Made by a program: the position numbers and the translations under genes
Notes under the pieces: generated by a model
Database searches by the model: none
What the model was told of the DNA's origin: nothing
The model's input: the letters and a program-made list of their open reading frames with translations, nothing else
Source: Clavelina lepadiformis
Lineage: Eukaryota > Chordata > Ascidiacea > Aplousobranchia > Clavelinidae
Direction: 5' to 3'
Assembly: GCF_947623445.1 (NCBI RefSeq)
Contig: NC_135243.1
Coordinates: 14,758,501-14,822,500 of the forward strand
Length of the DNA stretch: 64,000 nucleotides
Shown here: positions 11,401 through 23,469 of the stretch, piece by piece
Layout of the letters: every line of letters starts with the position of its first letter
Numbering within the stretch: the stretch's first letter is position 1

Positions 11401-14400
11401 AATTCAATTTTTAGCAACTATTTGCTTTTTTGAATTTCCTATGCAATCGAATTAGAATTCATAAAGCCATTTTTATTCTTTTGAAATCGCTTACGACCAT
11501 ACCAGGTTGAGTAGACCCGATCTCGTTCGATCTCGGAAGTTAAGCAACCTCGGGCCCGGTTAGTACTTGGATGGGTGACCGCCTAGGAATACCGGGTGCT
11601 GTAAGAATTTTAATCATGCTGTATATTTCAATTAAAATTTTAGCAACTATTTGCTTTTTTGAATTTCCTATGCAATCGATTTAGAATTGAAAAGGCCATT
11701 TTATTTCTTTTGAAATCGCCTACGACCATACCAGGTTGAGCAGACCTGATCTCGTTCGATCTCGGAAGTTAATTAACCTCGGGCCCTGTTAGTACTTGGA
11801 TGGTTGACCGCCTGGGAATACCGGGTGTTGTAAACATTTTAGTCATGCTGTATATTTCAATTATTTTTATAGCAACTGTTTGCGTTTTTGTATTTCTTAT
11901 GCAATCAAATTAGGATTTGAAAGACCATTTTCTTTCATTTGAAATCGTCTACGACCATACCAGGTTGAGTAGACCCGATCTCGTTCGATCTCGGAAGTTA
12001 AGCAACCTCGGGCCCGGTTAGTACTTGGATGGGTGACCACCTGGGAATAACGGGTGTTGTAAGCATTTTAGTCATGCTGTATATTTCAATTAAATTTTTA
12101 GCAACTATTTGTTTTTTTGAATTTCCTATGCAATCGAATTAGAATTCATAAAGCCATTTTCTTTCTTTTGAATTCGCCTACGACCATACCAGGTTAAGTA
12201 GAACCGATCTCGTTCGATCTCGGAAGTTAAGCAACCTCGTGCCCGGTTAGTACTTGGATGGGTGACCGCCTGGGAATACCGTGTGTTGTAATTATTTTAG
12301 TCATGCTGTATATTTCATACAAATTTATAGCAACTATTTGCTTTTTTGAATTTCCTATGCAATCGAATTAGAATTGGAAAGACCATTTTCTTTCATTTGA
12401 AATCGTCTACGACCATACCAGGTTGAGTAGACCCGATCTCGTTCGATCTCGGAAGTTAAGCAACCTCGGGCCCGGTTAATTTTTGGATGGGTGACCGCCT
12501 GGGAATAACGGGTGTTGTAAGCATTTTAGTCATGCTGTATATTTCAATCAAATTTATAGCAACTATTTGCTTTTTTGAATTTCCTATGCAATCGAATTAG
12601 AATTGGAAAGACCATTTTCTTTCATTTGAAATCGCCTACGACCATACCAGGTTGAGTAGACCCGATCTCGTTCGATCTCGGAAGTTAAGCAACCTCGGGC
12701 CCTGTTAGTACTTGGATGATTGACCGCCTGGGAATACCGGGTGTTGTAAGCATTTTAATCATGCTGTATATTTCAATCAAATGTCTAGCAACTGTTTGCG
12801 TTTTTTAATTTCCTATGCAATCCAATTAGAATTGAAAATGCCCTTTTCTTTTTTTTGAAATCGCCTACGACCATACCAGGTTGAGTATACCCGATCTCGG
12901 AAGTTAAGCAACCTCGGGCCCTGTTAGTACTTGGATGGTTGACCGCCTGGGAATAACGGGTGTTGTAAGCATTTTAGTCATGCTGTATATTTCAATCAAA
13001 TTTATAACAACTATTTGCTTTTTTGAATTTCTTATGCAATCGAATTAGAATTGGAAAGACCATTTTCTTTCATTTGAAATCGTCTACGACCATACCAGGT
13101 TGAGTAGACCCGATCTCGTTCGATCTCGGAAGTTAAGCAACCTCGTGCCCGGTTAGTACTTGGATAGGTGACCGCCTGGGAATACCGGGTGTTGTAAGCA
13201 TTTTAGTCATGCTGTATATTTCAATTAAATTTTTAGCAACTATTTGCTTTTTTGAATTTCCTATGCAATCGAATTAGAATTCATAAAGCCATTTTCTTTC
13301 CTTTGAAATCGCCTACGACCATACCAGGTTGAGCAGACCCGATCTCGTTCGATCTCGGAAGTTAAGCAACCTCGGGCCCGGTTAGTACTTGGATGGGTGA
13401 CCGCCTGGGAATACCGGGTGCTGTAAGCATTTTAGTCATGCTGTATATTTCAATTAAATTTTTAGCAACTTTTTGCTTTTTTGAATTTCCTATGCAATCG
13501 AATTAAAATTGAAAATGCCATTTTCTTTCATTTGAAATCGCCTACGACCATACCAGGTTGAGCAGACCTGGTCTCGTTCGATCTCGGAAGTTAAGCAACC
13601 TCGGGCCCTGTTAGTACTTGGATGGTTGACCGACTGGGAATACCGGGTGTTGTAAGCATTTTAGTCATGCTGTATCTTTCAATCAAATGTCTAGCAACTG
13701 TTTGCGTTTATTAATTTACTATGCAATCGAATTATAATTGAAAATGCCCTTTTCTTTCTTTTGAAATCGCCTACGACCATACCAGGTTGAGTAGACCCGA
13801 TCTTGTTCGATCTCGGAAGTTAAGCAACCTCGGGCCCGGTTAGTACTTGGATGGGTGACCGCCTGGGAATACCGGGTGTTGTAAGCATTTTAGTCATGCT
13901 GTATATTTCAATTCAATTTTTAGCAACTATTTGCTTTTTTGAATTTCCTATGCAATCGAATTGGATTTGGGAAGACCATTTTCTTTCATTTGAAATCGTC
14001 TACGACCATACCAGGTTGAGTAGACCCGATCTCGTTCGATCTTGGAAGTTAAGCAACCTCGTGCCCGGTTAGTACTTGGATGGGTGACCGCCTGGGAATA
14101 CCGGGTGCTGTAAGCATTTTAGTCATGCTGTATATTTCAATTAAATTTTTAGCAACTATTTGCTTTTTTGAATTTCCTATGCAATCGAATTAGAATTGAA
14201 AATGCCATTTTCTTTCTTTTGAATTCGCCTACGACCATACCGGGTTGAGTAGACCCGATCTCGTTCGATCTCGGAAGTTAAGCAACCTCGGTCTCGGTTA
14301 TAACTTGGATGGGTGACCGCCTGGGAATACCGGGTGTTATAAGCAATTTAGTCATGCTGTATATTTCAATTAAATTAATAGCAACTGTTTGTAATTTTGA

Positions 14401-16437
14401 ATTTCCTATGCAATCGAATTAGAATTAAAAAAGCCATTTTCTTTCATTTTGAAACGCCTACGACCATACCAGGTTGAGTAGACCCGATCTCGGAAGTTAA
14501 GCAACCTCGGGCCCGGTTAATACTTGGATGGGTGATTGCGTGGTAATACCGGGTGTTGTAAGCATTTTAGTCATGCTGTATCTTTCAATCAAACTTATAA
14601 TAACTATTTGCTTTTTTGAATTTCCTATGCAATCGAATTAGAATTCATAAAGCCATTTTCGTTCTTTGAAATCGCCTACGACCATACCAGGTTGAGTAGA
14701 CCCGATCTCGTTCGATCTCGGAAGTTAAGCAACCTCGGGCCCGGTTAATACTTGGATGGGTGACCGCCTGGGAATACCGGGTGTTGTAAGCATTTTATTC
14801 ATGCTGTATATTTCAATCAAATTTATAGCAACTATTTGCTTTTTTGAATTTCCTATGCAATCGAATTTGATTTGGAAAGACCATTTTTCTTCATTTGAAA
14901 TCGTCTACGACCATACCAGGTTGAGTAGACCCGATCTCGTTCGATCTTGGAAGTTAAGCAACCTCGGGCCCTGTTAGTACTTGGATGGGTGACCGCCTGG
15001 GAATACCGGGTGTTGTAAGCATTTTAGTCATGCTGTATATTTCAATTATTTTTATAGCAACTGTTTGCGTTTTTGTATTTCTTATGCAATCGAATTATAA
15101 TTGAAAATGCCATTTTCTTTCTTTTGAAATTGCCTACGTCCATTCCGGGTTGAGTAGACCCGATCTCGTTCGATCTCGGAAGTTAAGCAACCTCGGTCCC
15201 GGTTAGTACTTGGATGGTTGACCGCCTGGGAATAACGGGTGTTGTAAGCATTTTAGTCATGCTGTATATTTCAATCAAATTTATAACAACTATTTGCTTT
15301 TTTGAATTTCTTATGCAATCGAATTAGAATTGGAAAGACCATTTTCTTTCATTTGAAATCGTCTACGACCATACCAGGTTGAGTAGACCCGATCTCGTTC
15401 GATCTCGGAAGTTAAGCAACCTCGTGCCCGGTTAGTACTTGGATAGGTGACAGCCTGGGAATACCGGGTGTTGTAAGCATTTTAGTCATGCTGTATATCT
15501 CAATTCAATTTTTAGCAACTATTTGCTTTTTTGAATTTCCTATGCAATCGAATTAGAATTCATAAAGCCATTTTCTTTCTTTTGAAATTGCCTACGACCA
15601 TACCAGGTTGAGCAGACCCGATCTCGTTCGATCTCGGAAGTTAAGCAACCTCGGGCCCGGTTAGTACTTGGATGGGTGACCAGCTGGGAATACCAGGTGC
15701 TGTAAGCATTTTAGTCATGCTGTATACTTCAATTAAATTTTTAGCAACTAATTGCTTTTTTTGAATTTCCTATGCAATCGAATTAGAATTGAAAATGCCA
15801 TTTTCTTTCTTTTGAAATCGCCTACGACCATACCAGGTTGAGTAGACCTGATCTCGTTCGATCTCGGAAGTTAAGCAACCTCGGGCCCGGTTAGTACTTG
15901 GATGGGTGACCGCCTGGGAATAGCGGGTGTTGTAAGCATTTTATTCATGCTGTATATTTCAATCAAATTTATAGCAACTATTTGCTTTTTTGAATTTCCT
16001 ATGCAATCGAATTAGATTTGGAAAGACCATTTTTCTTCATTTGAAATCGTCTACGACCATACCAGTTTGAGTAGACCCGATCTCGTTCGATCTTGGAAGT
16101 TAAGCAACCTCGGGCCCTGTTAGTACTTGGATGGGTGACCGCCTGGGAATACCGGGTGTTGTAAGCATTTTAGTCATGCTGTATATTTCAATTCAATTTT
16201 TAGCAACTATTTGCTTTTTTGAATTTCCTATGCAATCTAATTAGAATTCATAAAGCCATTTTTATTCTTTTGAAATCGCCTACGACCATACCAGGTTGAG
16301 TAAACCCGATCTCGTTCGATCTTGGAAGTTAAGCAACCTCGGGCCCGGTTAGTACTTGGATGGGTGACCGCCTGGGAATACCGGGTGCTGTAAGCATTTT
16401 AATCATGCTGTATATTTCAATTGAATTTTTAGCAACT
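8451..16437 (+). repeat. 35-unit 5S higher-order repeat, copy B
   Basis: Second copy of the 7987-bp block, register-matched to copy A (gene 533 with 8520, gene 8291 with 16278). Differences noticed include TTTCATTTG for TTTCTTTTG near 13525 and TCTTGG for TCTCGG near 14041. The right end switches to the sequence found at about 2984 in copy A, which marks the join to the rearranged third copy. Confidence 0.9.
8520..16397 (+). rRNA. 5S rRNA genes, block B (35 tandem genes)
   Basis: Starts: 8520, 8749, 8978, 9207, 9436, 9665, 9894, 10123, 10353, 10582, 10811, 11041, 11270, 11489, 11718, 11947, 12176, 12405, 12634, 12863, 13082, 13311, 13540, 13769, 13998, 14227, 14456, 14674, 14903, 15132, 15361, 15590, 15820, 16049, 16278. 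All are on the plus strand and each is the HOR partner of a gene 7987 bp upstream. 11270, 12863 and 14456 lack the 10-nt segment; 12405 carries the internal T5 (12480-12484); 11718 has the altered box A. The rest keep box A, box C and the T4 end. Confidence 0.97.
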
Positions 16438-16507
16438 ATTTGCTTTTTTGAATTTCCTATGCAATCGAATTAGAATTGGAAAGACTATTTTCTTTCATTT
16501 GGAAATC

Positions 16508-19500
16508 GCCTACGACCATACCAGGTTGAGTAGACCCGATCTCGTTCGATCTCGGAAGTTAAGCAACCTCGGGCCCTGTTAGTACTTGGATGGTTGACCG
16601 CCTGGGAATACCGGGTGTTGTAAGCATTTTAGTCATGCTGTATATTTCAATCAAATGTCTAGCAACTGTTTGCGTTTTTTAATTTCCTATGCAATCGAAT
16701 TATAATTGAAAATGCCCTTTTCTTTTTTTTGAAATCGTCTACGACCATACCAGGTTGAGTATACCCGATCTCGGAAGTTAAGCAACCTCGGGCCCTGTTA
16801 GTACTTGGATAGGTGACCGCTTGGGAATACCGGGTGTTGTAAGCATTTTAGTCATGCTTTATATTTCAATTCAATTTTTAGCAACTATTTGCTTTTTTGA
16901 ATTTCCTATGCAATCGAATTAGAATTCATAAAGCCATTTTTATTCTTTTGAAATCGCTTACGACCATACCAGGTTGAGTAGACCCGATCTCGTTCGATCT
17001 CGGAAGTTAAGCAACCTCGGGCCCGGTTAGTACTTGGATGGGTGACCGCCTGGGAATACCGGGTGCTGTAAGAATTTTAATCATGCTGTATATTTCAATT
17101 AAAATTTTAGCAACTATTTGCTTTTTTGAATTTCCTATGCAATCGATTTAGAATTGAAAAGGCCATTTTATTTCTTTTGAAATCGCCTACGACCATACCA
17201 GGTTGAGCAGACCTGATCTCGTTCGATCTCGGAAGTTAATTAACCTCGGGCCCTGTTAGTACTTGGATGGTTGACCGCCTGGGAATACCGGGTGTTGTAA
17301 ACATTTTAGTCATGCTGTATATTTCAATTATTTTTATAGCAACTGTTTGCGTTTTTGTATTTCTTATGCAATCGAATTAGAATTTGAAAGACCATTTTCT
17401 TTCATTTGAAATCGTCTACGACCATACCAGGTTGAGTAGACCCGATCTCGTTCGATCTCGGAAGTTAAGCAACCTCGGGCCCGGTTAGTACTTGGATGGG
17501 TGACCACCTGGGAATAACGGGTGTTTTAAGCATTTTAGTCATGCTGTATATTTCAATTAAATTTTTAGCAACTATTTGCTTTTTTGAATTTCCTATGCAA
17601 TCGAATTAGAATTCATAAAGCCATTTTCTTTCTTTTGAATTCGCCTACGACCATACCAGGTTAAGTAGAACCGATCTCGTTCGATCTCGGAAGTTAAGCA
17701 ACCTCGTGCCCGGTTAGTACTTGGATGGGTGACCGCCTGGGAATACCGTGTGTTGTAATTATTTTAGTCATGCTGTATATTTCAATCAAATTTATAGCAA
17801 CTATTTGCTTTTTTGAATTTCCTATGCAATCGAATTAGAATTGGAAAGACCATTTTCTTTCATTTGAAATCGTCTACGACCATACCAGGTTGAGTAGACC
17901 CGATCTCGTTCGATCTCGGAAGTTAAGCAACCTCGGGCCCGGTTAATTTTTGGATGGGTGACCGCCTGGGAATAACGGGTGTTGTAAGCATTTTAGTCAT
18001 GCTGTATATTTCAATCAAATTTATAGCAACTATTTGCTTTTTTGAATTTCCTATGCAATCGAATTAGAATTGGAAAGACCATTTTCTTTCATTTGAAATC
18101 GCCTACGACCATACCAGGTTGAGTAGACCCGATCTCGTTCGATCTCGGAAGTTAAGCAACCTCGGGCCCTGTTAGTACTTGGATGATTGACCGCCTGGGA
18201 ATACCGGGTGTTGTAAGCATTTTAATCATGCTGTATATTTCAATCAAATGTCTAGCAACTGTTTGCGTTTTTTAATTTCCTATGCAATCCAATTAGAATT
18301 GAAAATGCCCTTTTCTTTTTTTTGAAATCGCCTACGACCATACCAGGTTGAGTATACCCGATCTCGTTCGATCTTGGAAGTTAAGCAACCTCGGGCCCTG
18401 TTAGTACTTGGATGGGTGACCGCCTGGGAATACCGGGTGTTGTAAGCATTTTATTCATGCTGTATATTTCAATTCAATTTTTAGCAACTATTTGCTTTTT
18501 TGAATTTCCTATGCAATCGAATTAGAATTCATAAAGCCATTTTCGTTCTTTTGAAATCGCCTACGACCATACCAGGTTGAGTAGACCCGATCTCGTTCGA
18601 TCTCGGAAGTTAAGCAACCTCGGGCCTGGTTAATACTTGGATGGGTGACCGCCTGGGAATACCGGGTGTTGTAAGCATTTTATTCATGCTGTATATTTCA
18701 ATCAAATTTATAGCAACTATTTGCTTTTTTGAATTTCCTATGCAATCGAATTTGATTTGGAAAGACCATTTTTCTTCATTTGAATTCGTCTACGACCATA
18801 CCAGTTGGAGTAGACCCGATCTCGTTCGATCTTGGAAGTTAAGCAACCTCGGGCCCTGTTAGTACTTGGATGGGTGACCGCCTGGGAATACCGGGTGTTG
18901 TAAGCATTTTAGTCATGCTGTATATTTCAATTCAATTTTTAGCAACTATTTGCTTTTTTGAATTTCCTATGCAATCGAATTAGAATTCATAAAGCCATTT
19001 TCTTTCTTTTGAAAACGCCTACGACCATACCAGTTTGAGTAGACCCGATTTCGTTCGATCTCGGAAGTTAAGCAACCTCGGTCCCGGTTAGTACTTGGAT
19101 GGTTGACCGCCTGGGAATAACGGGTGTTGTAAGCATTTTAGTCATGCTGTATATTTCAATCAAATTTATAACAACTATTTGCTTTTTTGAATTTCTTATG
19201 CAATCGAATTAGAATTGGAAAGACCATTTTCTTTCATTTGAAATCGTCTACGACCATACCAGGTTGAGTAGACCCGATCTCGTTCGATCTCGGAAGTTAA
19301 GCAACCTCGTGCCCGGTTAGTACTTGGATAGGTGACCGCCTGGGAATACCGGGTGTTGTAAGCATTTTAGTCATGCTGTATATTTCAATTAAATTTTTAG
19401 CAACTATTTGCTTTTTTGAATTTCCTATGCAATCGAATTAGAATTCATAAAGCCATTTTCTTTCTTTTGAAATCGCCTACGACCATACCAGGTTGAGCAG

Positions 19501-20729
19501 ACCCGATCTCGTTCGATCTCGGAAGTTAAGCAACCTCGGGCCCGGTTAGTACTTGGATGGGTGACCGCCTGGGAATACCGGGTGCTGTAAGCATTTTAGT
19601 CATGCTGTATATTTCAATTAAATTTTTAGCAACTTTTTGCTTTTTTGATTTTCCTATGCAATCGAATTAAAATTGAAAATGCCATTTTCTTTCTTTTGAA
19701 ATCGCCTACGACCATACCAGGTTGAGCAGACCTGGTCTCGTTCGATCTCGGAAGTTAAGCAACCTCGGGCCCTGTTAGTACTTGGATGGTTGACCGACTG
19801 GGAATACCGGGTGTTGTAAGCATTTTAGTCATGCTGTATCTTTCAATCAAATGTCTAGCAACTGTTTGCGTTTATTAATTTACTATGCAATCGAATTATA
19901 ATTGAAAATGCCCTTTTCTTTCTTTTGAAATCGCCTACGACCATACCAGGTTGAGTAGACCCGATCTTGTTCGATCTCGGAAGTTAAGCAACCTCGGGCC
20001 CGGTTAGTACTTGGATGGGTGACCGCCTAGGAATACCGGGTGTTGTAAGCATTTTAGTCATGCTGTATATTTCAATTCAATTTTTAGCAACTATTTGCTT
20101 TTTTGAATTTCCTATGCAATCGAATTGGATTTGGGAAGACCATTTTCTTTCATTTGAAATCGTCTACGACCATACCAGGTTGAGTAGACCCGATCTCGTT
20201 CGATCTCGGAAGTTAAGCAACCTCGTGCCCGGTTAGTACTTGGATGGGTGACCGCCTGGGAATACCGGGTGCTGTAAGCATTTTAGTCATGCTGTATATT
20301 TCAATTAAATTTTTAGCAACTGTTTGCTTTTTTGAATTTCCTATGCAATCGAATTAGAATTGAAAATGCCATTTTCTTTCTTTTGAATTCGCCTACGACC
20401 ATACCGGGTTGAGTAGACCCGATCTCGTTCGATCTCGGAAGTTAAGCAACCTCGGTCTCGGTTATAACTTGGATGGGTGACCGCCTGGGAATACCGGGTG
20501 TTATAAGCAATTTAGTCATGCTGTATATTTCAATTAAATTAATAGCAACTGTTTGTAATTTTGAATTTCCTATGCAATCGAATTAGAATTAAAAAAGCCA
20601 TTTTCTTTCATTTTGAAACGCCTACGACCATACCAGGTTGAGTAGACCCGATCTCGGAAGTTAAGCAACCTCGGGCCCGGTTAATACTTGGATGGGTGAT
20701 TGCGTGGTAATACCGGGTGTTGTAAGCAT
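16508..20729 (+). rRNA. 5S rRNA genes, block C (19 tandem genes)
   Basis: Starts: 16508, 16737, 16956, 17185, 17414, 17643, 17872, 18101, 18330, 18559, 18788, 19017, 19246, 19475, 19704, 19933, 20162, 20391, 20620. The 10-nt deletion is in 16737 and 20620. 17872 has the internal T5 (17947-17951) and 17185 the altered box A. The gene at 18330 is full length although its HOR partners at 4876 and 12863 are deleted forms, and its 3' half matches a different unit. Confidence 0.96.
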
Positions 20730-20838
20730 TTTAGTCATGCTGTATCTTTCAATCAAACTTATAATAACTATTTGCTTTTTTGAATTTCCTATGCAATCGA
20801 ATTAGAATTCATAAAGCCATTTTCGTTCTTTTGAAATC

Positions 20839-20850
20839 GCCTACGACCAT
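20839..20850 (+). pseudogene. 12-nt 5S gene stub at a repeat breakpoint
   Basis: A normal upstream spacer (CATAAAGCC type) leads into GCCTACGACCAT, then the sequence jumps to GTTTGTGATTTTGAATTTC, which is mid-spacer of another subfamily. Only the first 12 nt of the gene remain, and the next gene starts 81 bp later. The join separates the HOR domain on the left from the diverged domain on the right, so it marks an illegitimate recombination. Confidence 0.85.
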
Positions 20851-20919
20851 GTTTGTGATTTTGAATTTCTTATGCAATCGAATTATAATTAAAAAAGCCA
20901 TTTTCTTTCATTTTAAAAC

Positions 20920-21029
20920 GCCTTCGACCATACCAGGTTGAGTAGACCCGTTCTCGGAAGTTAAGCAACCTCGGGCCCGGTTAGTACTTGGATGTGTGAC
21001 CGCCTAGGAATACCGGGTGTTGTAAGCAA
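20920..21029 (+). pseudogene. 5S gene with 10-nt deletion (representative)
   Basis: CCCGATCTCGTTCGATCTCGG of the consensus is reduced to one GATCTCG-like copy (here GTTCTCGG). Loss of 10 nt between two direct GATCTCG repeats removes loop C and most of helix III, the part that carries ribosomal protein L5/L11 contacts in eukaryotic 5S. Box A and box C are intact, so it may still be transcribed. About 79 of the 274 genes in the window share this deletion. Confidence 0.7.
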
Positions 21030-22473
21030 TTTAGTCATGCTGTATATTTCAATTATTTTTATAGCAACTCTTTGCGTTTTTGTATTTCTTATGCAATCGA
21101 ATTAGAATTAAAAAAAGCCATTTTCTTTCTTTTGAAATCGCCTACGACCATACCAGCTTGAGTAGACCCGATCTCGGAAGTTAAGCAAACTCGGGCCCCG
21201 TTAGTACTTGAATGGGTTACCGCCTGGGAATACCGGGTTTTGTAAGCATTTTAGTCATGCTGTATCTTTCAATCAAATTTATAACAACTATTTGCTTTTT
21301 TGAATTTCCTATGCAATCGAATTAGAATTGAAAAGGCCTTTTTCTTTCATTTGAAATCGCCTACGACCATACCAGGTTGAGTAGACCCGATCTCGTTCGA
21401 TCTCGGAAGTTAAGCAACCTCGGGCCCGGTTAGTACTTGGATGTGTGACCGCCTAGGAATACCGGGTGTTGTAAGCAATTTAGTCATGCTGTATATTTCA
21501 ATTATTTTTATAGCAACTCTTTGCGTTTTTGTATTTCTTATGCAATCGAATTAGAATTAAAAAAGCCATTTTCTTTCTTTTGAAATCGCCTACGACCATA
21601 CCAGCTTGAGTAGACCCGATCTCGGAAGTTAAGCAACCTCGGGCCCGGTTAGTACTTGGATGGGTGTCCGCCTAAAAATACCGGGTGCTGCAAGCATTTT
21701 AGTCAAGCAGTATATTTCAATTAAATTTTTAGCAAATATTTGTATTTTTGAATTTCCTATGCAATCGAATTATAATTGAAAATGCCCTTTTTCTTCTTTG
21801 GAAATCAACTACGACCATACCAGGTTGAGCAGACTTGATCTCGTTCGATCTCAGAAGTTAAGCCACCTTAGGCCCTGTTAGTACTTGGATGGTTGACCGC
21901 CTGGTAATACCGTGTGTTGTAAGCACTTTAGTCATGCTGTATATTTCAATCAAATGTCTAACAACTGTTTGCGTTTTTTACTTTCCTATGCAATCGAATT
22001 ATAATTGAAAATGCCCTTTTCTTTCTTTTGAAATCGCCTACGACCATACCAGGTTGAGTATACCCGATCTCGGAAGTTTAGCAACCTCGGGCCCGGTTAG
22101 TACTTGGATGAGTGACCGCCTGGGAATACCGGGTGTTATAAGCAATTTAGTCATGCTGTATATTTCAATTAAATTAATAGCAACTGTTTGTGATTTTGAA
22201 TTTCCTATGCAATCGAATTATAATTAAAAAAGCCATTTTCTTTCATTTTAAAACGCCTTCGACCATACCAGGTTGAGTAGACCCGTTCTCGGAAGTTAAG
22301 CAACCTCGGGCCCGGTTAATACTTGGATGTGTGACCGCCTAGGAATACCGGGTGTTGTAAGCAATTTAGTCATGCTGTATATTTCAATTATTTTTATAGC
22401 AACTCTTTGCGTTTTTGTATTTCTTATGCAATCGAATTAGAATTAAAAAAGCCATTTTCTTTCTTTTGAAATC

Positions 22474-23460
22474 AACTACGACCATACCAGGTTGAGTAGA
22501 CCTGATCTCGGAAGTTAAGCAAACTCGGGCCCGGTTAGTACTTGGATGGGTTACCGCCTGGGAATACCGGGTTTTGTAAGCATTTTAGTCATGCTGTATA
22601 TTTTTATCAATTTTATAGCAACTGTTTGCGTTTTTGAATTTCCTATGCAATCGAATTAGAATTGAAAATGCCATTTTCTTTCTTTTGAAATCAACTACGA
22701 CCATACCAGGTTGAGTAGACCTGATCTCGTTTGATCTCGGAAGTTAAGCAACCTCGGGCCCTGTTAGTACTTGGATGGTTGACCGCCTGGGAATAACGGG
22801 TGTTGTAAGCATTTTAGTCATGCTGTATATTTCAATCAAATGTCTAGCTACTGTTTGCGTTTTTTACTTTCCTATGCAATCGAATTATAATTGAAAATGC
22901 CGTTTTCTTTCTTTTGAAATCGCCTACGACCATACCAGGTTGAGTATACCCGATCTCGGAAGTTAAGCAACCTCGGGCCCGGTTAGTACTTGGATGGGTG
23001 ACCGCCTGGGAATAACGGGTGTTATAAGCAATTTAGTCATGCTGTATATTTCAATTAAATATATAGCAACTGTTTGTGATTTTGAATTTACTATGCAATC
23101 GAATTATAATTAAAAAAGCCATTTTCTTTCATTTTAAAACGCTTTCGACCATACCAGGTTGAGTAGACCCGTTCTCGCAAGTTAAGCAACCTCGGGCCCG
23201 GTTAATACTTGGATGGGTGACCGCCTGGGAATACCGGGTGTTGTAAGAAATTTAGTCATGCTGTATATTTCAATTAAATATATAGCAACTGTTTTCTTTT
23301 TTGAATTTCCTATGCAATCGAATTATAATTTAAAAAGCCATTTTCTTTCATTTGAAATCACCTACGACCATACCAGGTTGAGTAGATACGATCTCGGAAT
23401 TTGAGCAACCTCGGGCCCGGTTAGTACTTGGATGGGTGACCGCCTGGGAATACCGGGTGT
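22474..23460 (+). repeat. Multi-unit duplication, copy 1 (offset 2450 bp)
   Basis: Genes 22474, 22693, 22922, 23141 and 23360 with their spacers match 24924, 25143, 25372, 25591 and 25810 in order and register. Shared marks include TCTAGCTACTG in the spacer and CGTTTTC before the gene at 22922. The match decays past 23360, where copy 1 continues with a further TAAGAAATTTAG spacer and copy 2 does not. Confidence 0.75.
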
Positions 23461-23469
23461 TGTAAGAAA
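23141..23469 (+). pseudogene. Pair of diverged deleted-form 5S genes
   Basis: The gene at 23141 has CTTTCGACC and TTCTCGCAAG. The one at 23360 has an ACCTACG start, GTAGATACGATCTCGG and GAATTTGAGC in box A. This ordered pair recurs with small changes at 25591/25810, 26915/27134, 30498/30717 and 32280/32499, so the pair spread as a block. Multiple stem-disrupting changes make a working 5S RNA unlikely. Confidence 0.6.

Larger units (their letters stand above)
16438..20850 (+). repeat. Rearranged third HOR copy (mosaic)
   Basis: 16438 to about 18370 matches copy A from about 2984 to 4900 (offset 13454). A patchwork of three to four units follows, resembling those at 8062, 6687, 6916 and 7145. 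From about 19130 to 20850 it matches copy A 4980 to 6690 again at offset 14151. Copy A units 533-2824 are missing at its start, and it ends in a broken gene at 20850. This is what unequal crossing-over or gene conversion between copies leaves. Confidence 0.8.
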
